Under the pieces are notes generated by a model, which worked only from the letters and a program-made list of their open reading frames with translations, was not told where the DNA came from and did no database searches. The translations under genes were made by a program, and so were the position numbers. Source: Ichthyophis bannanicus (taxonomy: Eukaryota; Chordata; Amphibia; Gymnophiona; Ichthyophiidae). Taken from it: 64,000 nucleotides of DNA. How positions within the stretch are numbered: the stretch's first letter is position 1; every line of letters begins with the position of its first letter. Of the stretch, positions 10,680 through 21,105 are shown piece after piece. The DNA lies in NCBI GenBank assembly GCA_033557465.1, contig CM066032.1, positions 57,882,955 through 57,946,954 on the forward strand, read 5' to 3'.

Positions 10680-11530
10680 GGGAAATAAAATACCTGGGTA
10701 TAACACTCAACAAGCACCTAACTTTCCAACCAGATATAAAGAGAACAACATTCACTGTTTAACAAAAGCTAAAAACCATCAAGAGTCTTTGCCCTCTTCT
10801 CTCTGTTAACCTATTCCGTACCGTTTGCCAAGCCATAGTTATACCTGTTCTGGATTATTGCAACATCATTTACCAAGGCCTCCCCTAACACACCCGCCAC
10901 ACATTGCAAATGGCCTAGAACATGGCCGCACAAATTACTGTTCATTGTAAACCGCACTTGATACTTGGGAAAGAGCGGTATAGAAAGAAGTATTAAATAA
11001 ATAAATAAATAATCACTGGAGCACCTCATTGAGACCACATCACCCCATTACTTATACAGCTCCACTGGCTTCCCATGACTGCCAGAATCACATTCAAAGC
11101 CCTCACTATGACATTAAAAATCCTACCTTCTGCCTCTCTTCTCCAAATCCACAGCTGAACGGTCCCAAAGAACCTCAACTCTTAACCTCCTAAAGATCCC
11201 GACCCAGGAAATCAAGAGCAAACAGTTCATTTGCATTTGGGGCTTTTCACTATTCGCCCCCACGTTATGGAACTCCCTTCCAGCAACACTAAGAAAGAGC
11301 AGAGGCATGTCGGATTTCAGAAAGAAGCTTAAAACATACCTCTTTCAGAATGAATACAGTATGGACACGGACTTAGGAACTCAATCACCTTAAAATGCAC
11401 ACCAAGTACACAACCGACAAACACCCCGGTATATGTACATAAGTTGACCAATCTATCCAGTAGAACCATAACAGTAAATAGTTTAATGTTAAACTGTTGT
11501 TGTACTGTTTTCTTCTGTTCCTGTTTAATA
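10680..11530 (+). mobile_element. L2-B LINE, 3' portion, interrupted
   Basis: On the + strand a decayed RT C-terminal region is readable: 'YLGITLNKHLTFQPDIK', 'IPVLDYCNIIYQGLP' and, further on, 'TLWNSLPATLRKS' and 'FRKKLKTYLFQ'. These are the usual tail blocks of L2 and Jockey-group RTs. A short L2-type tail ('gtaaaccgcacttgat ... gagcggtatagaaag', then (AAAT)n) is inserted at about 10935-11013. The 3' UTR continues beyond a CR1-C insertion and ends at 12345-12432 with 'tagtatagaaataag'. Several stops and frame changes make it inactive. Confidence 0.72.
10935..11013 (+). mobile_element. Short L2-type tail insertion
   Basis: About 79 bases reading 'cattgtaaaccgcacttgat', then 'agcggtatagaaag' and (AAAT)n. 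It splits the L2-B coding remnant. The flanks 'attactg' and 'atcactg' may be a diverged target duplication. Confidence 0.55.
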
Positions 11531-12344
11531 ACAAGAACATAAGATATGTCATACTGGGTCAGACCAAGTTCCGTCAAGCCTAGTATCCTGTTTCCAACAG
11601 TGGCCAATCTAGTTCATACGAACCTAGCAGTTTCCCCAAAAGACACAGGTTCCTCAATGCTTGTACTGGGTCAAGCACTGATATCCCGGGTCCCTTTTAA
11701 TAATGGTTTATGGACCTTTCCTCCAGGAACTTGTCCAAACCTTTTTTAAACACAGCTACACTAACAGCTTTTACTACATCCTCTGGTAACAAATTCTAGA
11801 GTTTGATTACACGTTGAGTGAAAAAATATTTTCTCTTATTAGTCTTAAATAGGTTACCCTGTAGCTTCATTGCATGTCCCCTAGTCTTTCTATAATTTGA
11901 TGGCGTAAACAATTGATCTACATTTACCCATTCTACTCCATTCATTAATTTATAGACTTCTATCATATCTCCCCTCAGCCGTCTCTTTTCCAGGTTAAAG
12001 AGCCCTAACCTTTTTAGCCTTTCTTCATAGGAGTATCCTTCCATCCCCTTTACCATTTTGGTGGCTCTTCTCTGAACCTTTTCTAATAACGCTATATCCT
12101 TGTTAAGATATGGTGACCAGAATTGTACACAATATTCAAGGTGTGGTCACACCATGGAACGATACACAGGCATTATAATATCCTTTGTTTTATTCTCCAT
12201 TCCTTTCCTTATGATACCTAGCATTCTATTTGTTCTCTTGGCCGCTGCTGCACACTGGGCGGAGGGTTTTAACATGTTATCCACGATGACGTCTAAATCT
12301 TTTTCCTGGGTGGTGGTTCCTATTGTGGAACCTTTCATTGTGTT
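11531..12344 (-). mobile_element. CR1-C LINE 3' fragment
   Basis: It starts with the family 3' end 'aagaacataagatatgtc', followed by 'actgggtcagaccaag'. The minus strand then shows the RT C-terminal blocks '[20 protein letters not shown]' and '[14 protein letters not shown]', then 'QEKDLDVIVDNMLKPSAQC'. It is 5'-truncated within the RT region. It sits in the 3' UTR of the L2-B element, whose tail resumes at 12345. Confidence 0.86.
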
Positions 12345-12432
12345 TCATATAAAACAGTGTGCTGACCAGGCTCTGTTACTAATTTGTTAATTATAAACTG
12401 CTTTGAATTGTAGAAAGGTAGTATAGAAATAA
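12345..12432 (+). mobile_element. L2-B LINE tail, resumed after CR1-C
   Basis: The sequence 'ttataaactgctttgaattg' followed by 'gaaaggtagtatagaaa' and 'taa' repeats is an L2-type 3' terminus in the + orientation. Position and orientation match the broken element at 10680-11530. Confidence 0.55.
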
Positions 12433-12438
12433 GCTTAA

Positions 12439-12680
12439 ATAAGGGAGGAGTGGCTCAGTGGTTGGGTCAGGCTACCTCAGTCTGGAGGGCCAGGGGTTCA
12501 ATTCCCACATAGAGACAAGCAACCTCAGGCCAGAGGAACTGAGGTCTCTAGTACCATGGCTACTCCTTGGGCAAGCCACTTAACCTTCCATTGACTCTGG
12601 TATGCTTAGATTCTGAGCCCTTTGGGGACAAGGGAATAAAAAGTGCCTGTTAGTGTATATATATGTTAACCACTCTGATA
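12439..12680 (+). mobile_element. tRNA-derived SINE
   Basis: The A-box-like 'gagtggctcagtggttggg' is followed by the B-box-like 'ggggttcaattccc', then the common body 'cttgggcaagccacttaacc'. It is placed directly behind the L2-B tail. The 3' end is less clear than in the other copies. Confidence 0.75.
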
Positions 12681-12894
12681 CATATAGTAAAGGGCAGTAT
12701 ATCAAGTGCCTAAACCATCATATACATGAGAGCAGTTTCAAAGCCCTGAGGGAATGTCCTTTCATCCAACTGAACTCCTGTCTATCTTTTTCACTGTCCA
12801 GCTTTCACATCCATATGATGTTATTGAAAATACCATGGCCTGAACAAGTCAAATCTTTGTATGGAGAGAGAACAAGTCAAATCTTTGTCTAGGT

Positions 12895-14800
12895 CCTTCA
12901 TAGCCATTCTACAAATTTGGAGCAATATGGTATGATCAGCATAGCGAAGGTTGTGGATGAGTCTTCCACCAATCTTCACACCTCTGTTGTCTTCATACAA
13001 TCCTGCTTCTCTGATGATTTGTTCTGCATATAAATGAAACAGGTAGGGGGAAAGTATACAGCCTTGTCATACACCTTTGCTGATTTTAAACCATTCTGTT
13101 TCTCCTTGTTCCCTTCAAACTGTTGCTTCTTGATCAATGTAAAGGTTGTGCAAGAGAATGATTGGGTGTTCTGGTATACCCATGCTTCTTAATGTGGCCC
13201 AGAGTTTCTCATGATTTACACAGTCAAAAGCCTTGCTGTAGTCAATAAAACACATATGGATATCCTCTTGGTATTTTTTTGTCTTTTCAAGGATCCATCT
13301 CACATCTGCGATAATGTCTCTCGTTCCTCGCCCTTTCCTGAACCCTACTTGCACTTCAGGTAGTTCTCTTTCCAGCTATGGTTGTAGTCTCTTTTGAATA
13401 ATCTTCAGTAGAATCTTGCTGACTTGTGGGATGAGAACAATTGTGCAATAATTTCCACACTCAGTCAGGTCACCTTTCTTCAGTATTGGTATAAACACAG
13501 ATCTTTTCCAGTCAGTTGGCCATGAATTTGTCTTCCAAATTTCCTGGCAGAGCCTTGTAACTATGGTAACAGCTTCATCCGATTGTTGTAATTTTTCAGT
13601 GGGAATGCCATCAATGCCCAGTGCTTTGTTCTTTGATAAGGCTTTCAATGCTGCTTTGAATTCTTCTTTCATCACCAATGGTTTCTGATCATAGGGTATA
13701 GGTTGAAACGACTGTTGGTCCACTTGATCTTTATGGTATAATGACTCTGTATATTCTTTCTACCTTTTTTTGATCTTCTCAGCATCATTCAACATGGATC
13801 CTTGAGCATCTTGTAGCATTCCAATTTGAGGCTGGAATTTTTTCTTTAACTTTCGTAACTTTAGAAAAGCTGATCTTATTCTTCCTCTAACTTCTGATTC
13901 TATTTCCTTGCATGTGTCATTGCAGTACTTTTCCTTGTCTTGTCTTGCTGCACATTGGAAATCTCTGTTGAGTTCTGTGACTGCCTCTCTTTCTCCTCTG
14001 GCTTTAGCTTCTCTGCATTTCTGGACAATTTTCAGTTTCTTCATTCATCCATTTTGGCTATTTTTGCTTTTTCACCTTGTGTAGAGACTTTTCGCTTTCT
14101 TCCAACACAGCCTTCTGGATGTCATTCCATAACTCTTCTGGAGCTCTGTCATTTGTATCTAAAACAGCAAATTGATTTTTCAGGCAGTCTTTAAAGCAGG
14201 GGTTCTCAACCCTGTCCTCGGGACCCACCTAGCCAGTCGGGTTTTTAGGATAACCACAATGAATATGCATGGGAGACATTTGCATATAATGGAGGCAGTG
14301 TATCTCTCTCATACATATTCATTGTGGTTATCCTGAAAACCCGACTGGCTAGGTGGGTCCCGAGGAAAGGGTTGAGAACCCCTGCTTTAAAGTTCAGTGG
14401 CATATTCTCAAGGTCATATTTTACTACATTCATGAGTGGCTTGCTCTTTTTCAACTTTAGCTTGAGTTTGCATACTAGTAGTTGGTGATCTGTATCATAG
14501 TTAACTCCAGGTTTTGTCTTTGTTGATGTTATCGAGCTTTTCCATTGTTCTCTTCCACAGATGTAGTTAATTTGATATCTGTATAATCCATTGAGTGCAG
14601 TTCACGTGTACAGTCAAGACGCTTGTGTTGCTGGAAAAAAGTGTTTGAGATATAGTAAATAAACGATTGGTCTTGCAGAATTCTATTAGTCTTTCTCCAG
14701 CTTCGTTTCTGTTGACAAGTTCATATTTTCCAACCACTTTGCCTTCTTCGTTGCCAACTTTTGCGTTCCATCAGAAGTAATAGTGTGCATTTCACTACCT
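12895..14800 (-). pseudogene. BovB-like endonuclease/RT remnant
   Basis: Endonuclease C-terminal phrases are visible at 14800-14400 ('GERLIEFCKTNRLFTIS', 'YDTDHQLLVCKLKLKLKKSK'). After the MITE come 'DRAPEELWNDIQKAVLEES' and a Lys-rich linker (14044-13760). The RT follows with 'KNKALGIDGIPTEKLQ', 'TDWKRSVFIPILKKGD', 'GFRKGRGTRDIIADVRWIL', 'CFIDYSKAFDCVNHEKLW' and 'GCILSPYLFHLYAEQII'. The catalytic box reads 'LRYADHTILL', so the usual YADD has lost its second Asp. These blocks are characteristic of the BovB branch of the RTE clade. There are multiple frameshifts and stops. Confidence 0.82.
14197..14384. mobile_element. hAT-type MITE with perfect 8-bp target duplication
   Basis: The ends are 'caggggttctcaaccc' on the left and its complement 'gggttgagaacccctg' on the right. 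Almost the whole 188-bp element folds back on itself ('cccacctagccagtcggg' against 'cccgactggctaggtggg'). It is flanked by 'ctttaaag' on both sides (14189-14196 and 14385-14392). An 8-bp duplication and CAGGGGTTCTC ends are typical of hAT non-autonomous elements. The same family occurs at 52159-52351. Confidence 0.92.
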
Positions 14801-14980
14801 CTTCCTGACAGCACACTAGTGGCAACCAGACCAAGCAGGGGCAAGCTGTAGGTATAAGAGGGTGAAACAAGAGGAAGGTATCGGTAGTCTTTGCTGCACA
14901 TCCTGGTGAGGGATGATAGCCATACCTGGACTCGTATCTAAGCAGAAATAAGGACAATGCTGGCATATAGGGTACAGGTA
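14801..14980. other. Short unassigned spacer
   Basis: No feature recognised between the BovB-like copy and the MITE that hosts the L1. Short open frames are present but have no recognisable content. Confidence 0.3.
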
Positions 14981-15028
14981 CAGGCCCAGCCCCAGTGTTG
15001 GTTCAAGGTATTGGCACCCTAGGTATAC
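14981..15028. mobile_element. MITE left end, split by the L1
   Basis: It begins 'caggcccagccccagtg' and continues 'ttggttcaaggtattggcac' and 'cctagg'. This is a diverged inverted match to 20100-20164, whose complement reads 'agggccggttcaacaacc' ... 'cacctaggg'. The two pieces flank the L1 and look like the ends of one older hAT-like non-autonomous element. Confidence 0.45.
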
Positions 15029-15186
15029 CTTTTTTTTTTTATTCAGTATATTTACATTTTACACTGCAAACATAACACAACATTACCAAACTCCTAGTAC
15101 ACATACTCTTACTCTTATTCAGGCATTAAGTACCCTCCCACCTCCCCTCCCCCTGACACCTTGCAGGCCCATACTACCCCCACCGC

Positions 15187-18100
15187 CTAGCACCCATCCA
15201 CATATACATTTGATGCTCGGCCTTTCTGCAAAGCGAGCTCTCCTCCAAACTCCTCCAAACCCCATTTGTCCATCACTAGCCCAGGAATTTTTATTTTCTG
15301 CCCCACACAGTGCTTTAACTGAAGCCATTGATAAAAGCAAGAAGTTGGCAGGTTAAACTCCTCGTGCATCATTTGGAAGGACTTCCACTGAGCATTTTGT
15401 AACATTTGTCCCAGTCACCAAATACCACATTGTTGCCAGACTTTCCTAGCAACTGTCCGATTATTTATTTTAAAGTCAGGATTATTCCAGATGGGCATTC
15501 TTCTAGATATGGGGTTGTTAGCTCCCAGGCAGAGAGAGAGACCGTAAAAAGCCCTTTGTGTAGATAGAATGACGCGCCCCACCTTAGAGGTCTCCGGCAG
15601 ATTTATCCCCATAGCCAGATTAATTGGACGCGGAGAGATCAAACGCTCTTCTACCTCCAACCACATAGGTCTCTGGACACCTTCTCCCTCAGCCGCCCAC
15701 AAGACACCTTGGCTTAATATTGCTGCCTGGTGATACAAGTAAAAATCCAGGAATTGCACACCCCCGACTTCTTTGGAGGCTTTCAACTTCTTCAACACAA
15801 TCCTAGGTGTCTTCCCCCTCCAGAGGAAGCGACAGAGAAGCCTCTCAAGCTCTTTGTATAAAGAGTCCTCGAAGAATACTGAAACCATCCCCAAGATATA
15901 ATTTAGCTTCGGCACTAGCACCATCTTCAGAGAGTCCAATCTACCCCACCACGTGAGATGTAAAGGAGACCATTTTACTGTAAAAAGACGCGCTGTTTCC
16001 TTCAGTCGCTCCCCGTTTATTCTGAGAGTTTCTTCCATTGGACTGCCAAATTGTACCCCGAGATACTTGATTGTTGCTGGCTCCCATTGGAAATCAAACT
16101 GTTGTACCATCGACCGGGTCCCATACTTATTGAGAGGGAATGCTACTGATTTTGTCCAGTTAACTTTATAACCAGAGAAGTCGCAATATCGCCCTATATG
16201 ATGTAACGCCAGGGAGACAGAGTCCGGGGCGAGGAACAGCAACAGGTCGTCTGCGTACGCAGAGGCCTTCACCTGAAGATCCTCGACTGCAACTCCTCTT
16301 ATCTCATCCGACTATTGCAGCAGTAGCAGCAGTGGTTCCAATGCCAGATTAAATAGCAGGGGAGACATAGGACAACCTTGTCGCGTGCCTCTGTGCAAGG
16401 AGAGAGGTTGAGACAGCATGCCATTAGCCAGGATCCTAGCCCCAGGCTTGGTGTATAACAGCTTCACCATTCGAATAAATGAGGGGGGGAATTCAAACCA
16501 TTCCAGCACTTGGAATAAGAAAGGCCACTCCACCCTGTCAAAGGCCTTCTCAGCATCTAATGAGAGTCCGATGTAAGGGGAATCCAACCCGTTAGTGATC
16601 TCCAGGATGTTACATAACAGCCGAGCGTTGTCCACAGTGGACCTTCCAGCAACAAAGCCACACTGATCCGGATGAATCAGTAGGTTCATGACCCTCTTGA
16701 GTCGTGTAGCAAGGATGGAAGAATACAGCTTATAATCGGCATTCAGCAGCGAGATGGGTCTGTAGTTGCCTACCCGGCTTGGATCTCTCCCAGGCTTCGG
16801 TAAAACCACTATGGTGGCCTCCGCAAAGGCTCCAGGGAGACATGCCTGGTCCTGAAGCCGCTGATAGAAAAACAACAGCTGTGGGCCCAGGTCCTGGATA
16901 AACATCTGATAAAACTCTATTGGGATTCCATCGGGGCCCGCTGCTTTCCTGCTCTGCATCTTGTTTAGTGCCAGCTTGAGCTCTTCCAGCAGAATCGGTT
17001 CACTTAGTGCGGCTTGCTGGTCCGGTTCCAAACAAGGGTGATCGATCTGTTCCAGAAAGCTTCGTATCTCAGCCTGCTCACTGACTCCCTCAGACGCATA
17101 TAGCTGACAATAAAACTCAGAGAAAGCATCCAAAATGTCTTGATCCTTATACAAGGGGCCTGCTTGCTCATCTTCTATTACCACAATGCGAGCTCTATCA
17201 GCACGAGGCTTGAGCTGTGATGCCAGAACTTTCCTGGCTTTGTTTGCCTCCACATGGTATCTCACTTGCACAGGGAATGCAGCCCGTTCGACCTCTGTAC
17301 TGAGAGCTGAATTATATGCATATCTTAACTTTTGTAGCTGGGTCAAGACCCCGTTGCTGAATTGCCGCTGTAAGATTCTCTCTCCAGCCTGAATCTGTTG
17401 GTCGAGGGCTTTCAGCTCATTTCGACCGGCCTTGTTTTTGGCAATCACATAGCTAGTTATCTGTGCTCGCATTGAGGCCTTAAACACCTCCCACCAGGCC
17501 CATACAGGAGCATCACTTGCCAAATTACTTCCAAAGTACTCTTGTATAGCTTTCCGGAGATATTCCTTAAATGACTTATCAGCTAACAAGTACCTCGGGA
17601 AGAACCATGATTCTTTTTTGCAGGATTCAGCCTTGAGGTTCAGGGTAAGCACTATAGCAGCATGATCAGAAATATTGGTACTGAGTATTTCAGATACACT
17701 TATACTTTGAACTAATGCTTTGGATACTAGGAAGAAATCAATTCTCGAATGAGAACCGTGCGGGTGTGAGAAGAATGTGAAGTCAGCTTCTGTTGGATGA
17801 TGCAGTCTCCATATATCCACCATTCCAAAGGTCTCCATGATCGAGTGCAGCACTTCCAGGGCCCTCTCCCTCCTGCGTGGTCTGCTTGGTTTGCGATCAA
17901 TTAGGGGGTCTAAAGCCAAATTGAAGTCTCCCCCGATGATTACTGGATGACTGGCATACTCTTGAACAACATCAGCTAATGACTGGAAGAAGGAAGGATT
18001 ATCGTTATTAGGTGCATACACATTAAAAATACTCAACCGTTGACCCTCCAAGAGGAGGTGCACCCCAGCCCATCTGCCTTCCACGTCTGCCCGGGATGAC

Positions 18101-18360
18101 AAAATTTGATACTTAAGTGACCTCCTAATCAGGACCGCCACTCCATTCTTCTTCATACACGCAGGAGCATGAGCCACTAGACAAAATTTGCCTAGTGCCA
18201 TCTTTAACGTCTCTTTGGAAGACAAATGAGTTTCTTGTAAAAGAATTACATCAGCATATTGTTTTTGACAGTATAATAATATTTTTTTACACTTGATAGG
18301 GTGATATATTCCCTTAACAATTAGGGATAAACATTTAACTAAGTCCATCCTTATCAGCAC
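15187..18360 (-). pseudogene. L1 ORF2: endonuclease and reverse transcriptase
   Basis: ORF2 nicks target DNA and reverse-transcribes the element's RNA. Endonuclease blocks run from the N-terminus: 'ADVILLQETHLSS', 'NVYAPNNDNPSF', 'VIIGGDFNLALD', 'HSRIDFFLVSKAL' and 'ISDHAAIVLTL', so all catalytic positions are present. RT blocks follow: 'RKAAGPDGIPIEFYQ', 'NYRPISLLNADYKLYS', 'LDAEKAFDRVEWPF', 'TRQGCPMSPLLFNLALEP' and 'ASAYADDLLLFLAP' with intact YADD. The whole 1058-codon span is in one frame, broken by a TAG at 16312 (probably from CAG) and a TGA at 15412 (probably from CGA). There is no frameshift. The start is the first Met of the long frame; the true start could be slightly upstream. The cysteine-rich tail seen in many L1s is not recognised. 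Confidence 0.9.
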
Positions 18361-19026
18361 AGAGCCTTATCCCGCACCCTTCCCTGGCCTGCACCCCCTC
18401 TCCAGAAATTTCTAGGGTAACCAGGCAGTGAAAACCATAGCCAGGCCTGCAAGGTGTCAACTGTGTCTCCAAAGAGAAAAACATAATGGGTGAACTCGCA
18501 CAACTAACAAAATAGCCCTCAAGACCCCAGCCACCCCCTGGCCATACTAGAAAGCAAAATAAACACATTTCACGAGAGAAACCCTGCCTTCCTAAACATC
18601 AGTTTCTATCTATCTATTTACAGACATGTCATCCGCTACCATACTTGATTGCCTACTATTAACATCGCCCTTTATAACCCACATCCAACTCGCATACTTA
18701 ACCCCTGCCATGATGTATTGGGGGCAAGGGACTGTACAGATAAAGGGATAAGGAAAGCAAAAACACCTCCCCTTCAGTATGTCATTTGCCTTGCGCAACC
18801 ACCTCCTCCCAGTGCAAAGGAGCCAATATTATCCCCCCCCTCCCACACAGAGCAGAACAATCCAAATATCCCTATGTATATAGACTGCCAATGATTGTCC
18901 TAGATACCAAATTGCTGCGGCCCAGAACAAGGGATACCCCATCTTGCTGACACAGCAAATGCATCCACAGTTTCTGGAGAACCAAAGAGGGAGAAACAAT
19001 GGTACGCAGCAACTTCTGCTCCCAAA

Positions 19027-19896
19027 TCAGTTAGGTCTTACATCCCAGCTTAAACAGCTACTGCATCTGCAAGACTTCTTGCTCTTCAACATACTTTGCC
19101 GCTGCCGCCGGGACTTCGTTTGGTTATTTAGAGTAATCTTAAATCGGGCAGGATAAAACAGCCCGTACCGGGCCTGCAGTTGCTGAAGGCGGGGTCGTAA
19201 TGCAAGAAACTGCTTCCGCTTTTCTACCGTTGCCCTGCAGAAGTCGGGGAAAAATAGAATCTTGTGACCCTCGAAGGTAACTGACCTCAAAGTCCTTGCC
19301 GCTTCCAAAATCTGCACCGCTTGTTGGTATCTCAGCATACAAAAAATGATCGGTCGCGGACCCCGGGTGTGCAGGTTGGGCTGCGCAGGGATCCTATGCA
19401 CTCTTTCAATGTCGATCGGGCCTGTTGTTTTCAAATGCAGCATCGATGGTAGGGCTCTTGCCAAAAAAGATATCATGTCTGCCCCCTCTGCACCCTTCGG
19501 AACACCTAGCACTCTAATATTGTTTCTTCGATTTCTGTTGGCTACATCCTCCAAGCTTAATTCCAGCCTCTCCAGCCTTTTTGCCATCTTGTCCACACGT
19601 GCGAGTTTTTCCTCGTGAGCAGCCACTGTCGTCCCGATAGAGTCCAATCTATTGGTGAACCTCTCCATTTGCTCCCTTATGTCCTGCATTTCAACTTGCA
19701 CCTTTCCTATCGCCTCTCCATTCGCCAACACCAACTCCTTCACCAATCGCATCTCCCCCAGCAGCTCCCGAATCATCTCCTCCGACTCCCGTGCGGCGGC
19801 CATCTTGTGAGGGGATAGGGGATCAGACTTTGCCCTCTTGGATCCCGAGTTCCCGCCTGCCCCAAAATCCAACTTCGCTGGTTTAATGTTCGCCAT
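19027..19896 (-). CDS. L1 ORF1 RNA-binding protein
   Basis: This is an intact 289-codon frame. L1 ORF1 proteins form coiled-coil trimers that coat the element's RNA and act as nucleic-acid chaperones in cytoplasmic RNPs. The N-terminus is basic ('GGNSGSKRAKSDPLSPHK'). A long heptad coiled coil follows (about residues 35-115, 'VQVEMQDIREQMERFTNRL' through 'KRLERLELSLEDVANR'). Next is the RRM-like core ('NRRNNIRVLGVPKGAEG', 'IDIERVHRI', 'PRPIIFCMLRYQQAVQIL') and a C-terminal domain ('HKILFFPDFCRATVEKRKQF'). The domain order matches the Transposase_22 type of L1 ORF1. It ends about 670 bases before ORF2 starts. Whether this copy is expressed cannot be told from sequence. Confidence 0.88.
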   Translation of the reverse strand: MANIKPAKLDFGAGGNSGSKRAKSDPLSPHKMAAARESEEMIRELLGEMRLVKELVLANGEAIGKVQVEMQDIREQMERFTNRLDSIGTTVAAHEEKLARVDKMAKRLERLELSLEDVANRNRRNNIRVLGVPKGAEGADMISFLARALPSMLHLKTTGPIDIERVHRIPAQPNLHTRGPRPIIFCMLRYQQAVQILEAARTLRSVTFEGHKILFFPDFCRATVEKRKQFLALRPRLQQLQARYGLFYPARFKITLNNQTKSRRQRQSMLKSKKSCRCSSCLSWDVRPN

Positions 19897-20011
19897 ACCA
19901 ATTTGTATTTGCTGAAGCAGTTGTAGTACCTACTTGGCTCCCTAATCGCAGAGTTTCACACAGGATCTGTGCCGGGGTCCAGGGAGCTAAGCTCTCAAGC
20001 TGCCATCTTGC
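19796..20011 (-). promoter_or_regulatory. YY1-like sites at the 5' end of the L1
   Basis: Minus-strand 'gcaagatggca' at 20002-20011 lies about 25-30 bases from the element's 5' end. 'caagatggccg' at 19796-19806 falls in the ORF1 codons for HKMAA. CAAGATGGC is the YY1 core; in human L1 a YY1 site near the 5' end sets the transcription start. The first site has the same position and orientation; function here is inferred. Confidence 0.45.
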
Positions 20012-20035
20012 ATTCGTGCAGGCTCCGCCCCCCCA

Positions 20036-20164
20036 CCTTAAGTATTATGCTCCCCCTGGCTGTCAGAATCTAATATTTAGTTATGAATGCTCTGCTCTTT
20101 GTTGCCCTGCAGCAGCTGCTGCCCTAGGTGACTGCCTAGTTTGCCTGGTTGTTGAACCGGCCCT
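20036..20164. mobile_element. MITE right end, split by the L1
   Basis: This is the counterpart of 14981-15028. Read from the right end it starts 'agggccggttcaacaaccag' and continues 'cacctagggcagcagctgct'. No transposase is present. Confidence 0.45.
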
Positions 20165-20399
20165 AACCATGCTTCCTGCAGTTTTTTTGTAATGAATGGT
20201 GGGATGAACATGCTTAAGGAAGTGAAGGAGTGAGCTTTCATCGGATCAAATACTTTGCACACTTACTGCACCTGCTTGTCAGAGGCTCCTTAGGCCTGGG
20301 GAGGAAGGGAAGTGGCAGTCCTGTCCTGAAGCTACTGATTGGGAACTCACAAAATAGCAGGGTATTTTCATCAAGGTGTGAAAGATGGCCCTGAGTTGT

Positions 20400-20440
20400 A
20401 TTAGAAGCAGGAAGTTACCAGAGGATGTAGTAAGAGTAGT
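20400..20440 (+). mobile_element. CR1-C fragment, left of the DIRS insertion
   Basis: The words 'gttaccagaggatgtagtaa' match the CR1-C 3' region (compare 'gttaccggaggatgtagtaa' at 23234-23253). The continuation is found only on the far side of the DIRS element at 27790, so one CR1 copy was cut in two. Confidence 0.75.
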
Positions 20441-20605
20441 TACTCACCTGTAACTGGTTTTCTCCAGGGACAGCAGGAATCAGTCCTCACATATTGGTAA
20501 CATCGGCACCGACGGAGCCCTCATGGAAGCATTTCCCCCAGCTTTCAAAGAAAGTCTTTGGGAGATGCCACCATGCATGCGTGGTCCCATTCCCGTCCAA
20601 GGGTA
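20441..20605. repeat. DIRS left inverted terminal repeat
   Basis: From 'tctccagggacagcaggaat' through 'cccagctttcaaagaaag' to 'catgcatgcgtggtccc', this is the inverted counterpart of 27635-27785. It carries about 16 extra bases at its outer end ('gttactcacctgtaac'). DIRS elements typically have such unequal ends, which the internal complementary region completes. Confidence 0.9.
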
Positions 20606-20689
20606 CCATCTCGCTCAGTCAGATGACATAGATAAAAGACGGCAAAAATAAAATAAAAGATATTAAAGGAGCAACTGCAAGGGGAGGAG

Positions 20690-20815
20690 GGAGAGTTGTG
20701 AGGACTGATTCCTGCTATCCCTGGAGAACATCTGTTACAGGAGAGTAACTACGTTTTCTCCAGGAATAAGCAGGTAGTCAGTCCTCACATATGGGACTCC
20801 CCAGCTACAGGCTAC
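20690..20815. repeat. DIRS internal complementary region
   Basis: The first half ('tgtgaggactgattcctgc' through 'acaggagagtaac') is the reverse complement of the left terminus. The second half ('gttttctccaggaataagca' through 'cagtcctcacata') matches the outer right terminus. A region complementary to both ends is diagnostic of DIRS elements and templates completion of the termini in circle formation. Confidence 0.88.
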
Positions 20816-21105
20816 CGAAAGCCCATAGCAAAAAACACGGTTGCCCTCAAGGGGAGCTGTGAGCAGCAACAATTGAGTCCGTAGCTACAGACTACAGTAG
20901 GAGCCCTGTGTCCGATGGAAACCAGCACTCTGGTAGCTTGAACACAGAAGGGTCGGAGGGTAGGAGTTGCCTAAACCCCAAAAAGATTACAGAGCACAGC
21001 CTGGCAAAGGCTGCGAAGGTATGGACTGAAGATCAGGTGGCAGCCCAGCAGATGTCCACCATCGGGATGGAGTGTGGGTTTGTCACCAAGGCCGCCATGG
21101 CCCTG

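Larger units (their letters stand above)
12778..14800 (-). mobile_element. RTE/BovB-like LINE copy 1
   Basis: Sense is on the minus strand. The copy runs from the C-terminal half of the endonuclease (about 14800-14400) through the RT (13723-12900) to a short piece of the C-terminal region at 12778. Part of that C-terminal region is deleted, because 'CRMAMKDLDKDLT' follows the RT almost directly. It is interrupted at 14197-14384 by a hAT MITE. A second, complementary piece at 54.2-54.9 kb carries the RTE-style 3' end. Confidence 0.8.
15029..20035 (-). mobile_element. Near full-length L1 (L1/Tx1 group) retrotransposon
   Basis: Sense is on the minus strand. It ends in a poly(A) seen as the T-run at 15029-15041 and begins near 20035 with a GC-rich 5' end. 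Two ORFs lie in the canonical order: ORF1 (19896-19027), then ORF2 (18360-15187). ORF1 is open and ORF2 has only two nonsense codons, so this is one of the younger insertions in the window. It is inserted into an older MITE (14981-15028 and 20036-20164). About 5 kb is a usual length, though the part of ORF2 after the RT looks shortened. Confidence 0.87.
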
